DNA of 64,000 nt, from the NCBI GenBank assembly GCA_947561585.1, contig CANNZV010000272.1:62001-126000 (forward strand), given 5' to 3'. Of this stretch, positions 43,745 through 53,685 are shown one piece after another. The position numbers and the translations under genes are program-made. Position 1 is the stretch's first letter; every line of letters starts with the position of its first letter. The notes beneath the pieces are model-generated. The model was not told the origin of the DNA. It did no database searches and saw only the letters and a program-made list of their open reading frames with translations. This DNA comes from Caprella mutica. Taxonomy: Eukaryota > Arthropoda > Malacostraca > Amphipoda > Caprellidae.

Positions 43745-44161
43745 GACTCGGCCTTGTGGCCCTTCTGCTGCCCCTATGACTATGGGGAGGAGAGCGAAGA
43801 GAAGAGCTGACTATCGTCGAATGCAGTCACAGTACCTAAGGAATCGCCAGAGGGCTGCTGAAACAGTTCTCAACGGCTATTGGGGAAGATATTACGCTCC
43901 TGCCCCCCCCCCCCCCCTCGTGGGATGCTAGAGTTCTGGCGCTCACTCTTATCCTCGCCCTCTGATATTGGCCCTAGACCACTGAATGCCCTAAGAGGTT
44001 CAGTGGATGACATTGCAGCTCCCATTACTCGGGACGAGATTTCCCTCATACTCAAGTCCATGAAGGACGCAGCACCTGGATGCTCCTTTCCGACATCAGA
44101 CGAATTTGTCAGTTTAATAGAATTCAACCAATTACCTCCAAGTCTCTTCAAGTTAAGATAA
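43745..44161 (+). pseudogene. R2-like non-LTR retrotransposon protein fragment
   Basis: From the ATG at about 43777 the translation reads MTMGRRAKRRADYRRMQ, then SQYLRNRQRAAETVLNG, followed after a frame change in a 15-base C run (43901-43917) by RGMLEFWRSLLSSPSDIG and ITRDEISLILKSMKDAAPG. This order (basic Tyr/Gln helix, FW...PS segment, then the pre-finger motif ending in APG) is that of R2-clade proteins just before the reverse transcriptase palm. The reverse transcriptase itself is missing; similarity fades after about 44085. R2 elements live in 28S genes, so the neighbourhood of the 28S-like copy is unlikely to be accidental. Confidence 0.6.
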
Positions 44162-44397
44162 TACAAATAATTGTTAACGAACCCGGAGACTTATTTTGCT
44201 CTATGAGATTAGTTTATTAACAATCCTCACCTACCTAGAAAATAGGTGATAATTAACTATCAGTCCCATATGAAAAGGGCAATTTAATAGAGTCTAAGGT
44301 CACCAACTCCAGAACCAACTCCTCTCACATCCGGTCAGAAAGATGCTACCGCATTTGCTATGGGGCATGATACTGCAACTGGCGATAGGTATTAGCT
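44162..44397. other. Spacer, nothing recognised
   Basis: AT-rich. AGGTATTAG just before 44397 could be a splice acceptor for the next open frame. Confidence 0.35.
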
Positions 44398-44889
44398 ATG
44401 CACAACTTGATTGACAGCACTAATGCTTGCTTATCACTTGAAAAGTCTCATTTAGATGCATCGTTGGCAGGACCATCATCAGCTTCAACTCCATTGGCAT
44501 CTGGACCAAATCCCGAAGATCTCCTCTCGACAAGTAGAGTTCAGAAAATTCAATCGGTTAAAAGAGTTGTTCATTTCAAGGACGTAAGTGAATCGTCAGA
44601 ATTAGAGGATCTGGACGGCACCGTTATGAATTCGAGGGCGAAAAAACTGAGGTTAGGCGATAAGGAGGCAGAGGTGGAATTAAATAGGAGTATAAAGAAG
44701 ATAGTTGAAACTGTTCGAGAATCAGGAGATATGGAGCAGCTCTACATTGAGAAGGGGTTACTGTCTGTAAAGTTTATATCACAGAAATTACAAAGTAACT
44801 TGAGAAAAAAGTTCTCTGTGAAGAGAATTAGAGCAGTAGCTAACAAACATTTTTATTTTTTTTTATTAGTCATTCAATTGTTAAAATAG
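44398..44889 (+). CDS. Unknown 163-codon open frame, possible exon
   Basis: ATG at 44398. The translation begins MHNLIDSTNACLSLEKS, contains a Ser/Pro-rich stretch (AGPSSASTPLASGPNPEDLL), a basic patch (SRAKKLRL) and an amphipathic, helical second half (VELNRSIKKIVETVRESGDM, then LSVKFISQKLQSNLRKKF). Composition is protein-like and clearly different from the AT-rich frames around it. The last residues (KHFYFFLLVIQLLK) look like read-through into intron, so the coding exon probably ends near 44845. No family was recognised; a nuclear protein or a fragment of an element-encoded protein are both possible. Downstream splice-bounded segments at 46067-46139 and 46372-46431 might belong to it. Confidence 0.4.
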   Translation: MHNLIDSTNACLSLEKSHLDASLAGPSSASTPLASGPNPEDLLSTSRVQKIQSVKRVVHFKDVSESSELEDLDGTVMNSRAKKLRLGDKEAEVELNRSIKKIVETVRESGDMEQLYIEKGLLSVKFISQKLQSNLRKKFSVKRIRAVANKHFYFFLLVIQLLK

Positions 44890-45277
44890 GTAGCAGCATA
44901 TACCTATGCAAAATAAAATTCACCCAATTCAAGAATATAGAGATTAGAAGGTCTTTAAGGCCTTGTTTTGTTAATTTATATTTTCCAAATGTATGATTGT
45001 TATACATTTTGTATGATATAATAAAAGTTTTGTTTCTTTAATTTATAATTCATTTAATCCTGGTTTTAGAGTTTCTACTTTTTTATACGTTTTTTTTTCA
45101 CTCCATATATCAGTTTATATCCTTGAGTTACCAATAATATATTCCAATTTAGAACATCATTAATCTCATAACTGTAAGTAATTGAGAGTTTGAATAATGC
45201 TGTAAAACATGAGTGACTATTGTTTCAAGTCAAACCTTTTAACTATGAAAATTCTCAATTTATTTCATATAGGCTAC

Positions 45278-45583
45278 CCTGACCGTTTCCACTGCAAATT
45301 GCTCTATTTTTCTTTAAATTTAAATAAATAATTGGCGTTGAATCTGGAAATTGTTGTTCTGAAGTCAGGTTAAGCAGATAACATTGCAAAAGATGAAACT
45401 TGAAATAAATTTATTTGAATGTTGATTCTCTATGAAAATTTCCGGAAACTGTCAGGCATTCCATTATAGGTACTGCTGCCATTCGCCTGACTGTTTCCAA
45501 AGTCATGTTATGTATTTTCCGGACAGTTTCAGAAACTGTCAGGTTATTGTCCAGATTGTGTTTTGACATAGCCTGACAATTTC
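45278..45583. repeat. Cluster of CCTGACNGTTTCC motifs in alternating orientation
   Basis: CCTGACCGTTTCC (45278), GGAAACTGTCAGG (45444, inverse), CCTGACTGTTTCC (45486), GGACAGTTTC (45521), GAAACTGTCAGG (45532, inverse) and CCTGACAATTTC (45572). Both orientations within 306 bp. Confidence 0.6.
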
Positions 45584-46066
45584 TGAAATTTGTGAATGGA
45601 GAAGTTTCGGCTAAGACTTTGTTTGGATTTAATTTCCAGTATGGAGCAGCAAAAAAAATATTGGATAGGTATACAGTCCTCCATTTCTTTTCATGTTCAG
45701 AAGAACTAACCATCGAATTTGGCAATCATCATTCTGTAAATTAGCAGAATGAACTGTAATTTATATTTGTTTTATTATTCCTCGAGTGTCCCTGAGACAT
45801 TTATATTTTTGATTAAAGAATTCATACAAACATCTGAGTGTAAATGAGAAGTCAAAAACCTAATGTCTATGAACCCAAATTACTTCATGAAATAAATTAG
45901 CTACTTTTTATTCTAAATTTTTGTTTATTCTGAATTTCATTTTATTAGTAAATTTTCAAATATATCATCAATCTACAAAGAGATGTAGAGATTTCCTACA
46001 TTATAAAAAGATTTATAATCGTATGAATATTTCATTGGTGTTCTCAGAATATCATAACTATTAGAG

Positions 46067-46139
46067 ATATTGAAGAGAGTCGTATATCTTTTGAAGAACT
46101 TCTTGAACCAGCCATTGCTTGCGTCTGAGGATCTGAATA
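46067..46139 (+). CDS. Possible internal exon
   Basis: An acceptor-like CTATTAG precedes it and a donor GTAAGT follows ACT at 46139. One frame is open throughout (ILKRVVYLLKNFLNQPLLAS then EDLNT) and ends in phase 0, matching the next candidate exon. Confidence 0.3.
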
Positions 46140-46371
46140 CTGTAAGTTAATCAAATTAATCCTCCACTTGAATTGCCAGTGATTTTGTTATTTCTTTTCA
46201 AGAATTCAAACTGAATCTTCATAACTCCTTTTTTTAAACTGCAGCCTTTTAAAAAAATGTATTACTATAGTTTATGTATCACATTCTATTGAAAATTATA
46301 AAGGGTACACTGTAATTGATATTTTATACACTAATTATCGTTTATATGTTCTCCTTTAATAAATATAATAG

Positions 46372-46431
46372 GTGAGAGATGCAGCCACTCAGACAGATCT
46401 GTTTGAGATGTCACCAAGTTGTGTGGATACA
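46372..46431 (+). CDS. Possible internal exon, AATQTDLFEMSP
   Basis: Bounded by TATAATAG on the left and a GTAAAATG donor on the right. The phase-0 translation is VRDAATQTDLFEMSPSCVDT. The stretch stands out from its AT-rich surroundings by composition. No family recognised. Confidence 0.35.
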
Positions 46432-47308
46432 GGTAAAATGTGGTAAATGAAAATTTATAATTCAGATAATGTCGCTGAATTCGAATTATGAAGATAATAT
46501 TTAATTAAACAGGCACATTTGCCATATCACCCTACTTCTATGAAGTTCTAATGCCCTGCGATCCACAAAAAAAAATTGGATTATTGTCTCGTAGTTTTCG
46601 TCCTCTCTGACACGGTGACACCTCTATGTAAGTAGCTAATATTATCCAAATTAATTTCACATTCAGTTAAATCAATAGATTGAAGTAATCATCCAATAAA
46701 TTTCATTTCACCCATTTATAAAGTTGTTTTTAGAGATATTTTAATTATAGCTGCTGACCACTACTAATCTTGGTTTATCATCAGTTTTCATTTTTCAGTG
46801 ACACAACTACCTATGGGCTATGACTATGTTCTATTAGAGTGTGTATTAACAATCTTCAAGTGTTAATACGCTGAAAAGCTATGACCTTATTATTCAGACT
46901 CAATCTTATAATTTTCTAAAGGGTTATAAACTTTATAATCATGTAATTACTATTCAATCACAAATCAAGGAATTGGTGTTAGGTTAAACTCATGTATCAT
47001 GTAAGAGCACGAAGTAGATTATTATATTATTAGCATTGTAAGCTTTGTATCATGTAAGAACTCGAATATATTTAGCTTTGGGTTCAAATCGCCTTTGTTC
47101 CTTTGTCCATATGGCCTTCGACAATCTTATAAAACGGGATGGGATATTCATTAAGTTGTTCAGTTCAGTCAGTCCCTGCCTAGCATCGTGTAAAGGGTCC
47201 TGACCGGCATAGAAGTGTGTCTAACTCGGTGTGTTTTGCTATCTCGGTCCCGAACATTTGATAAAAGTAACACTTGGGTATCATTCCCTAAAAGTTGACT
47301 GAGTACTT
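46432..47308. other. Spacer, nothing recognised
   Basis: AT-rich, no open frame of note. A GC-moderate block at 47150-47260 was not identified. Confidence 0.4.
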
Positions 47309-47900
47309 TAGGGATGAGTATTAAACTTATTGATACTTGATGAGTTATTAAGCATCAATTATTCTTGTAAGTTCAATGAAGTTCTAACTCAAAACTAACA
47401 CAGTTATGATCTTTCAATGTAGTATAGCAATGTGATTTACATATTTCACATTAATTAAAATATTAAATAAATAACTTTTCTGATGTGTGTTATCCTGAGG
47501 TACTTGTAATAAATAGGTGCGAAAATGGTCAACAGTAGCTGAATAATTTTTATCTTGAATTTATAGTCAGACTCAAAAACCTATTGGTAGATTCCGTATA
47601 TACTTCAAATTTTTTATTATTAATGTCATGCAAGTCATAATAGATAAATAAAAATTATACTTAGAACTCTAGTAGGTAGATGGTCAATTATTAGAGCACT
47701 ATTTATAATGAATTATTTATTTCATTTATGACTATAGAATAATAGAGATTTAATAAAAAAAAATTATCAAATGAATAAAATTTAAATAATCATACAAGTA
47801 TCGGCTAAGTATCGGTCGATACTTTTCATTATATGCCGATACCGATACCATTGCCGATACTCCACAAAATGCCGATATCGATACTTCGTCCCATCCCTAG
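47309..47900. mobile_element. Possible hAT-type MITE with TATCG-rich end
   Basis: TAGGGATGAGTATTAAAC on the left and the inverse of TAGGGATGGGACGAAGTATC on the right form imperfect inverted termini. The right end is rich in overlapping TATCGGTATCGG-type motifs, as in several hAT MITEs. I could not find a convincing 8-bp duplication. Confidence 0.4.
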
Positions 47901-48081
47901 TATATGCACATCAGTATTTAACGCATGAGCATTCAGTTGTTAATATGAATGGAGGATGCTGGGTCGGGTATACAATCCATCATTCGGGAGGGAGAGAACA
48001 CCTCCATGAAAGATCAAGAATACCCTGTGATGTAATTGCAGTCACACTGCAACTTACAAGTAAGTCTAGTGTAACTTTCTA

Positions 48082-48140
48082 ATTACTTCACATGATATTC
48101 TTGATCTTTCCTTACGGCGTAGACAAGGGACTATGCGAGA
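48082..48140. repeat. 59-bp inverted terminal repeat, left partner
   Basis: Perfect reverse complement of 56684-56742, beginning ATTACTTCACATGATATTCT and ending GGGACTATGCGAGA. To its left, the outer half recurs in inverse form at about 48009-48036 (AGATCAAGAATACCCTGTGA), so the segment 48009-48104 can form a hairpin. Confidence 0.85.
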
Positions 48141-48706
48141 CTTTAAAGAAACAACTGAGGGCGAATCAGAACATATCAAGAAGGCAAAACTGCTTTAGAA
48201 TAGAATTTTTGGAAAGTATTTGCATTTGCCCATCCAGCTGTTTCAAGTATCTCATCAATAGGTACATCATTTCTATCAGCAGATGAGGCAGCAGTTGCTC
48301 TGATACTAAGAGCCGTGAAAATAGATGAATCTATTCCAGCTTCATCCAAAACATTCTTTAACCATCTGCTTAGAGAAGCACAGCCCACTGGCTTATAAGG
48401 CTTATTGAAACTGATGAAGAGTTGAGTATACTCGCCTCTGATAGACTTTGTCCTATCAAGGTAGTGCCTGAGAGTCCATACTAGACAAATAGCCAAGTCT
48501 TCCTCAAACATGTGAAGTAAAATAGCAAATTTATGATTCCGAATACTGGATTGTTTCAGTAGTTTATAGATCGGAATATGCACAGAGTCACCCAAATTTC
48601 TAATTGAAGATATATCAATAGCCTTTAGAAATTGAACGCGTTGCATAGATGGTAAAGCCAAAAGCATTAAACATTTAAAAGGGAGAACATTCAGAGGTAA
48701 GGATTA
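48141..48706 (-). pseudogene. Tyrosine recombinase C-terminal part of a DIRS-type element (DIRS-A)
   Basis: The open frame runs leftward from about 48706 to the stop at 48176, just 35 bp from the 59-bp inverted repeat, as expected for the 3' end of a DIRS element. Recognisable parts are LPFKCLMLLALPSMQRVQF (box I region, Arg present), SRWLKNVLDEAGIDSSIF, TALSIRATAAS (second box: Ser-Ile-Arg retained, His replaced by Leu) and ETAGWANANTFQKFY (Trp and Tyr retained). The loss of the box II His would impair recombination. The N-terminal half of the enzyme and the rest of the element are displaced or missing. Distinct from the recombinase at 49150, whose motifs differ. Confidence 0.78.
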
Positions 48707-49149
48707 AGACTGTCTCAAAATTTGATAAAGATGATCAAAATTCATATAAATTCAAATAAGAATATAAATTGATTAAAAAGTCATAAAATACGATATCATA
48801 ACATATGATAAATTAAAATGAATAATTACTTTTATCAATAAAGAAAGAATTTTATTAAAATAAAACATAACTAAGTTAAATAAAATATATTTTTATAATG
48901 AAATTTTTTTTTCTTGGATTATAAAAATTTGTTTTTAAATGTAAATGCAGTAACAAATTTTGTGTAATGTATTGGAGTGATCAAGGACTCTGATAATATT
49001 TAGTGAAAGGGTAAAATGAAATGGTATTGGGTTTAATAATTTAATAAGAAAATTTTTAAGTTATATTACAAGTATAAAGAATTGAAAGATTGTTACGAAG
49101 ACTTTTCATTTACAGTTATAAATTCAAAAGAACAGAGAAAACCTAAAGT
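48707..49149. other. AT-rich 3' flank of DIRS-B
   Basis: No genes. ATTTAGTGAAAGGGT at about 49000 has an inverse counterpart near 54030, which might mark inverted ends of DIRS-B; the match is short and could be chance. Confidence 0.35.
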
Positions 49150-50192
49150 TTAGGGAATAATTCTATTTATATAATTGAGAAAAACAATAATCAAAATTTT
49201 GAACATCACAAAACTAGGGAGTCTAACAAAACTGCCACAGTCATTTCGAAGAGAAATGAGACTCACGAAAAAAAAAATTAAAGCAGAAGGGAAAGTGAAC
49301 ATATTTTGTCTGATATACTTGAGGTACGCATCACTGGACCATCGACCACTCTTCCGAATAGTCTCAAAATCCACTCCTTGCTCTGCCAAATCCGTTGCCC
49401 TACCGATTCGAAATGAGTGAGTGTTGTACCTTAGATTCTGAAGACCACAGAGAGAAATGCATTGTTTCATGACTTTGCTCAATATTATTCTGGTGATTGG
49501 TTTCCTTTTTCCATCCATGAATACGGGTCCAGGATAATTACCACGGAGTGTAGAATAAGCTACGTAGGAACCAACAGGGCAAAATTTAGAGTCCATCTCA
49601 GATTGAAGTTTGTACAACGTTTCATCATCCTCATTGTGTTTGTAAGAGTTGAACTTGATATTCAGGCTTCTGCTACTTTCAACATATGAAACTTGATCAA
49701 ATAGTAGTGTGTGTCTGTCAATGTTAGAGGTAACAGCTTCACCTGCACGTAAACAGCAATAATATGACAGTAAGAACAGAGCTTTATATAAGGCTAGATC
49801 ATATTTATTATGAAGAAAAAGAGATAGCTTTGTCACCATCTTGTGAACTAGATGTTTAGACACGGGAAGAAGACTAGGAGCGGGTTTCTTGCATTTATTC
49901 TCGGCTCCTTTCAATAATTGTTTTACAAGAAAATAAAAGAACTAGTTGGGTCGTACAAATCATTAATTTTGTACATATAGGATAAAGCAGATACATGCGT
50001 TCTGATAGTTGAATAACGATAGCCTTGTCTCCATAAATGAACGATGTATTTAGCGATGGAGATCATGGGGGCAGGAAAACTCTGAAACCCAGAATTAGAT
50101 GAATAGGCACGAAAGTCATTGAAACTTTTGAATATCGATCTATAACTTAGAAGAGTAGAACGTTTCAGAGAACACGAGAGGAGAAAACTCAT
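49150..50192 (-). pseudogene. DIRS-B tyrosine recombinase, one frameshift
   Basis: The N-terminal core-binding part lies at 50192-49923 (SLKRSTLLSYRSIFKSFNDF). A 1-nt shift in a T-rich run near 49925 leads to the catalytic part, 49914-49150. Numbered from its own first codon, the catalytic set is complete: R56 (CCLRAGEA), H166 and R169 (NTHSFRIGRATD), W192 (SGRWSSDAY) and Tyr at about 200 (LKYIR). The enzyme would cut and rejoin a circular DNA intermediate into the genome. Apart from the one frameshift it appears sound. It overlaps the RT frame end by a few bases. Confidence 0.88.
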
Positions 50193-52111
50193 GTCAGATT
50201 GATATTCTGTGGCCTCAAATGGTTTGGGATGGTTATTGGCGAGGAATTCATCCCATGCAATTTTAGCAAATTTGAGTTCACCTGAGATCGGGAGAGAGCA
50301 TCACATAAAACATTAGTACAACCTGGTATGTGCAATGCCTTGAAGGAGATATTGTTTATCAAGAAACTAAGTATCATAGGTCGTATAAGTTTCATAATAA
50401 GTTTGCATTTAGAGGTTTGTTTATTAATGATAGAAACAATAGAGATGTTATCACAATGAAATACTATCCTTTTGTTTCTGAGTCGTTTTGAAAATAATAT
50501 AACTAATATAAAAATGGGATACAATTCTAATACTTGTATGCTCAAATTTTGCCAGGATTCGGGAAATGAACCTAAAAGAAAATTAGATTCAAAAGTTGCA
50601 CCGTAACCTGTTTTACAACTATCAGAATACATATGAAGCTCGTTAGAGGACAAAAGAGTCATGGGGCTAATTAATGTAATACCGTTATAATATTCCAGAA
50701 ATTGGAGCCAGATATTTAAGTCGTCTTTGATCATCTTATTTAGTCTAATTTTGTAATAAGGTTTATTGATGCCGATAGTTGCATCATATAATCGTCTGAG
50801 GAAACATTTACCAATAGGTATAACTGAAGTTGAAAACTGAAGCATGCCTATCAAAGATTTAAACTCTCTTAAAGTGCATTTCTCTTCTGACAGCATATTA
50901 TTAATCGCTTCTTTGTATTTCTTTAATTTATCCAAAGGAAGCTTAGCAGTCATTGACACTGTGTCTAGCTCTATTCCTAGAAATGTAATACACTGAGAAG
51001 GACCTTCAGTTTTATGTTTCGCTAGCGGGACTCCGATTGTTTTGCAAAGATTTGAGAAGTTTGTAAGATTTGACTGACATTTTTCACGAGAATCCGAAAT
51101 GAAGAGAAAGTCGTCTAAAACTTTTACAGTAGAGGAGTTTTTGAAATGATGTTTAATAATCCAGAGGAGTGAATCAGAAAAAAGTTCAAAAATTTGACAA
51201 GATGAGGAACAGCCCTGCGGAAGACATTTATCGAAATAGTACCCAAAATGAAAGAAACCAGTTAAATGATATTGTGAGGGATGAAGTGGTATCAACCGGA
51301 ATGCCTCTGCAATGTCTGTTTTTGCTAGGAAACAAGGATTATTTACTTGAATTAGTTTAATAGCTGTCGTGAGTGATGCATATTTAACCGTCGAATCAGA
51401 TTCAGAAATATTGAAATTAACCGAAGAATCGTCATAAGGGAAAGAGAGGTTATGAATTAATCTGAATTTTCTAGTATTACTTTTTTCTCTCAAAGCTAAC
51501 GGTGATACCTTAAAATGATCAAACGGTACACTAGAAAACGGGCCCTCAATTCTAGATAAAGATAATTCATTAAGTAACATCTCATGGACGATTTCGGGAT
51601 TGTTGACCACAGGTTTACTATTAGTAGAGAATAGAGAACATTCATCACCCCTGAAATTCAAATAAAAACCTAGTTTGAAGCCATTCAGGATATAGTCTTT
51701 ATTTTTGTATTGGTCCAGCAGATGTTCCAACAAACTTGGGTTGATTGGGGTTGGTGGCTTACGAAAATTAGAGTTTTGTAAATAATTCTTGTCGTTGGAA
51801 AAATTCCTTTGATCATTCGGTTGTAACCTGTTCATGTTGGATCTGATTTCAGTCAGATTATTGTTGACACCCTTTGGTGATTGCATATGCTGAGGAAGCC
51901 TCTCTCTATTGCAAGAGAAGAAAGAAGGATGTATATTGGAACAGCGTGGGCAACTGTGCGACCACTGGCACATTTGATTGTAGCACTTCTTATTTCTAGT
52001 ATGGTAAGCAAAACAGTACCCTTTCGGTATGTATGATGAAGTTGGCACTGCGACGGATCTCTGATTTGAAGTTGAGGCGGTGTTCGTAGCTGTAAAGTTA
52101 AGATGGTCCAT
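50189..52111 (-). CDS. DIRS-B reverse transcriptase/RNase H, 640 codons
   Basis: The open frame starts with a Cys/His-rich finger (residues 33-67: CFAYHTRNKKC, CPRCSNIHPSFFSC), which in this order usually ends the Gag-like protein. The RT palm follows: D266 (KTDIAEAF), PQG at 298-300 and D333/D334 (VLDDFLF). RNase H residues D497 (YSDSCKTGYG), E529 and D554 (HCDN) are present, ending near D604 (DALSRS). All expected catalytic residues are present and the frame is uninterrupted. It would copy element RNA into DNA. Confidence 0.93.
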   Translation of the reverse strand: MDHLNFTATNTASTSNQRSVAVPTSSYIPKGYCFAYHTRNKKCYNQMCQWSHSCPRCSNIHPSFFSCNRERLPQHMQSPKGVNNNLTEIRSNMNRLQPNDQRNFSNDKNYLQNSNFRKPPTPINPSLLEHLLDQYKNKDYILNGFKLGFYLNFRGDECSLFSTNSKPVVNNPEIVHEMLLNELSLSRIEGPFSSVPFDHFKVSPLALREKSNTRKFRLIHNLSFPYDDSSVNFNISESDSTVKYASLTTAIKLIQVNNPCFLAKTDIAEAFRLIPLHPSQYHLTGFFHFGYYFDKCLPQGCSSSCQIFELFSDSLLWIIKHHFKNSSTVKVLDDFLFISDSREKCQSNLTNFSNLCKTIGVPLAKHKTEGPSQCITFLGIELDTVSMTAKLPLDKLKKYKEAINNMLSEEKCTLREFKSLIGMLQFSTSVIPIGKCFLRRLYDATIGINKPYYKIRLNKMIKDDLNIWLQFLEYYNGITLISPMTLLSSNELHMYSDSCKTGYGATFESNFLLGSFPESWQNLSIQVLELYPIFILVILFSKRLRNKRIVFHCDNISIVSIINKQTSKCKLIMKLIRPMILSFLINNISFKALHIPGCTNVLCDALSRSQVNSNLLKLHGMNSSPITIPNHLRPQNINLT

Positions 52112-53107
52112 TTACACATGGAGAACTCTCTATCCTTTCTGAATTGGGTATCATACCACACCCAATTGTGTCCACAATTCATTAGTTGTTTAATAAATTT
52201 TCCGTAGGAAATGAGGTCTTGTATGATGTATCTCGTTTGGAAACTTCTTCGTGTATACAGCAAGAAAGTCGTCAAAAGCTCGACACCATTCTTTGTCGGT
52301 CAAAGGCCTTTTCTTCTTAGGCAAAAGTTCCAAGGTAGGAGATGTGCCAGAATCATTCATGCTAAAGGCATACGTATCCTCTGTTTCTGGATATAATATA
52401 TGGAAAAAATCAATGTATTTATTATTCCATATTTTGTTCTTGACCCTATCTGGCAAGTTATCTCCAGCTGACAATCCGCTAGAAAAAGAAACTGCATTAT
52501 TAGATGGTCGTGATGGAGTTAAGAACTCACCGGTAATTTGTTCCTCTCCTGGATCAGCTAAGATTCCGACAGGGGCATTGTTGGTTTGTTGAAAATTTCT
52601 CATGACGAGATCAGTTAGCATTTCAATCTTTCGATTGAGTTGTTTTACCTCTTCCTTCAATGAAGCAGTATCGGACTCTTCGTCATTCTGATCTGAAACT
52701 TCTTTCGTCGGCTCTTTAGCCGGATGAAATTTTGATGCAGCTTTACTTACAGCTCTTACAGAATCTTTTTCCCGTTTGTTAACAGATTCCTTCCGTCGGT
52801 GAGTTTCTCTACCAGTTTTAAGATTATGGACTCTCGATTTTTTGGACGTTGAAGGGACAGGATTTTCCACCTGGTTGGATAAACTTTTTGTAACCTGAGT
52901 TAAAAATTCTCTGTCACTCACTGGACTTCTAGGTTTCTTGAAGTAATGAGATGAATTATCTTTCGTGCTGCGAGGGCTCGAGAGATTCACTGCTATAGCT
53001 GTAGGCAATTCCGGAGTGGTTTCGCAGATATTTAAAAAACATACATCACTTCTTTGTTTTTTGGCAAGAGGACCTTCATCAGTATCAGAGTTAAGATTTT
53101 TTGACAT
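52085..53107 (-). pseudogene. DIRS-B gag-like protein, frameshift near the end
   Basis: The open frame starts at ATG 53107 (MSKNLNSDTDEGPLAKKQRS). It has a basic, Ser-rich N-terminal half, a coiled-coil-like segment (SLKEEVKQLNRKIEMLTDLV) and a conserved-looking end (WCRAFDDFLAVYTKKFP). It stops at 52190, but a second frame continues with GHNWVWYDTQFRKDRE, a typical DIRS Gag segment, until about 52100, so a 1-nt shift near 52205 is likely. The Cys/His finger then lies in the RT frame. Confidence 0.75.
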
Positions 53108-53320
53108 ATTAAATATCTTAAATCTGAAAAGAAAATTAACGCGTTCAAGATGAGCACAGTTACAAAATCAATTTAAATTTTGAATCAACTTTATGTTCAT
53201 AACTTATCATTGAAAACTGATATAAATTGTATAAACATGAAATATGAAAAAAAAAAATAGAAAATCCGTGACTGCAAGCCACAAAACAGTCTTATAGTAG
53301 GTTTAGGGGATAAATTTAAA

Positions 53321-53685
53321 GTTACGATTGCATGATAGCAAACAAAAAATTTACGGTTGCATGATAGCAAACAAATAAATACGGTTGCATGATAGCAAAG
53401 AAATAAATACGGTTGCATGATAGTAAACAAATAAATACGGTTGCATGATAGCAAACAAATAAATACGGTTGCATGATAGCAAACAAATAAATACGGTTGC
53501 ATGATAGCAAACAAATAAATACGGTTGCATGATAGCAAACAAAAATTTACGGTTGCATGATAGCAAACAAAAATTTACGGTTGCATGATAGCAAACAAAT
53601 AAATACGGTTGCATGATAGCAAACAAATAAATCCGGTTGCATGATAGCAAACAAATAAATACGGTTGCATGATAGCAAGCAAACA
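53321..53685. repeat. 28-bp minisatellite in the DIRS-B leader
   Basis: About 13 units of ACGGTTGCATGATAGCAAAC followed by AAATAAAT, with two shortened units near 53540-53580. It begins about 210 bp upstream of the gag start. The period is not divisible by three. Confidence 0.9.

Noticed and set aside
45411..45725. 104-codon minus-strand open frame with repeated LTVSET/LETVRR text
   Set aside because: The apparent repeats come from the CCTGACNGTTTCC motif cluster; no protein family resemblance.
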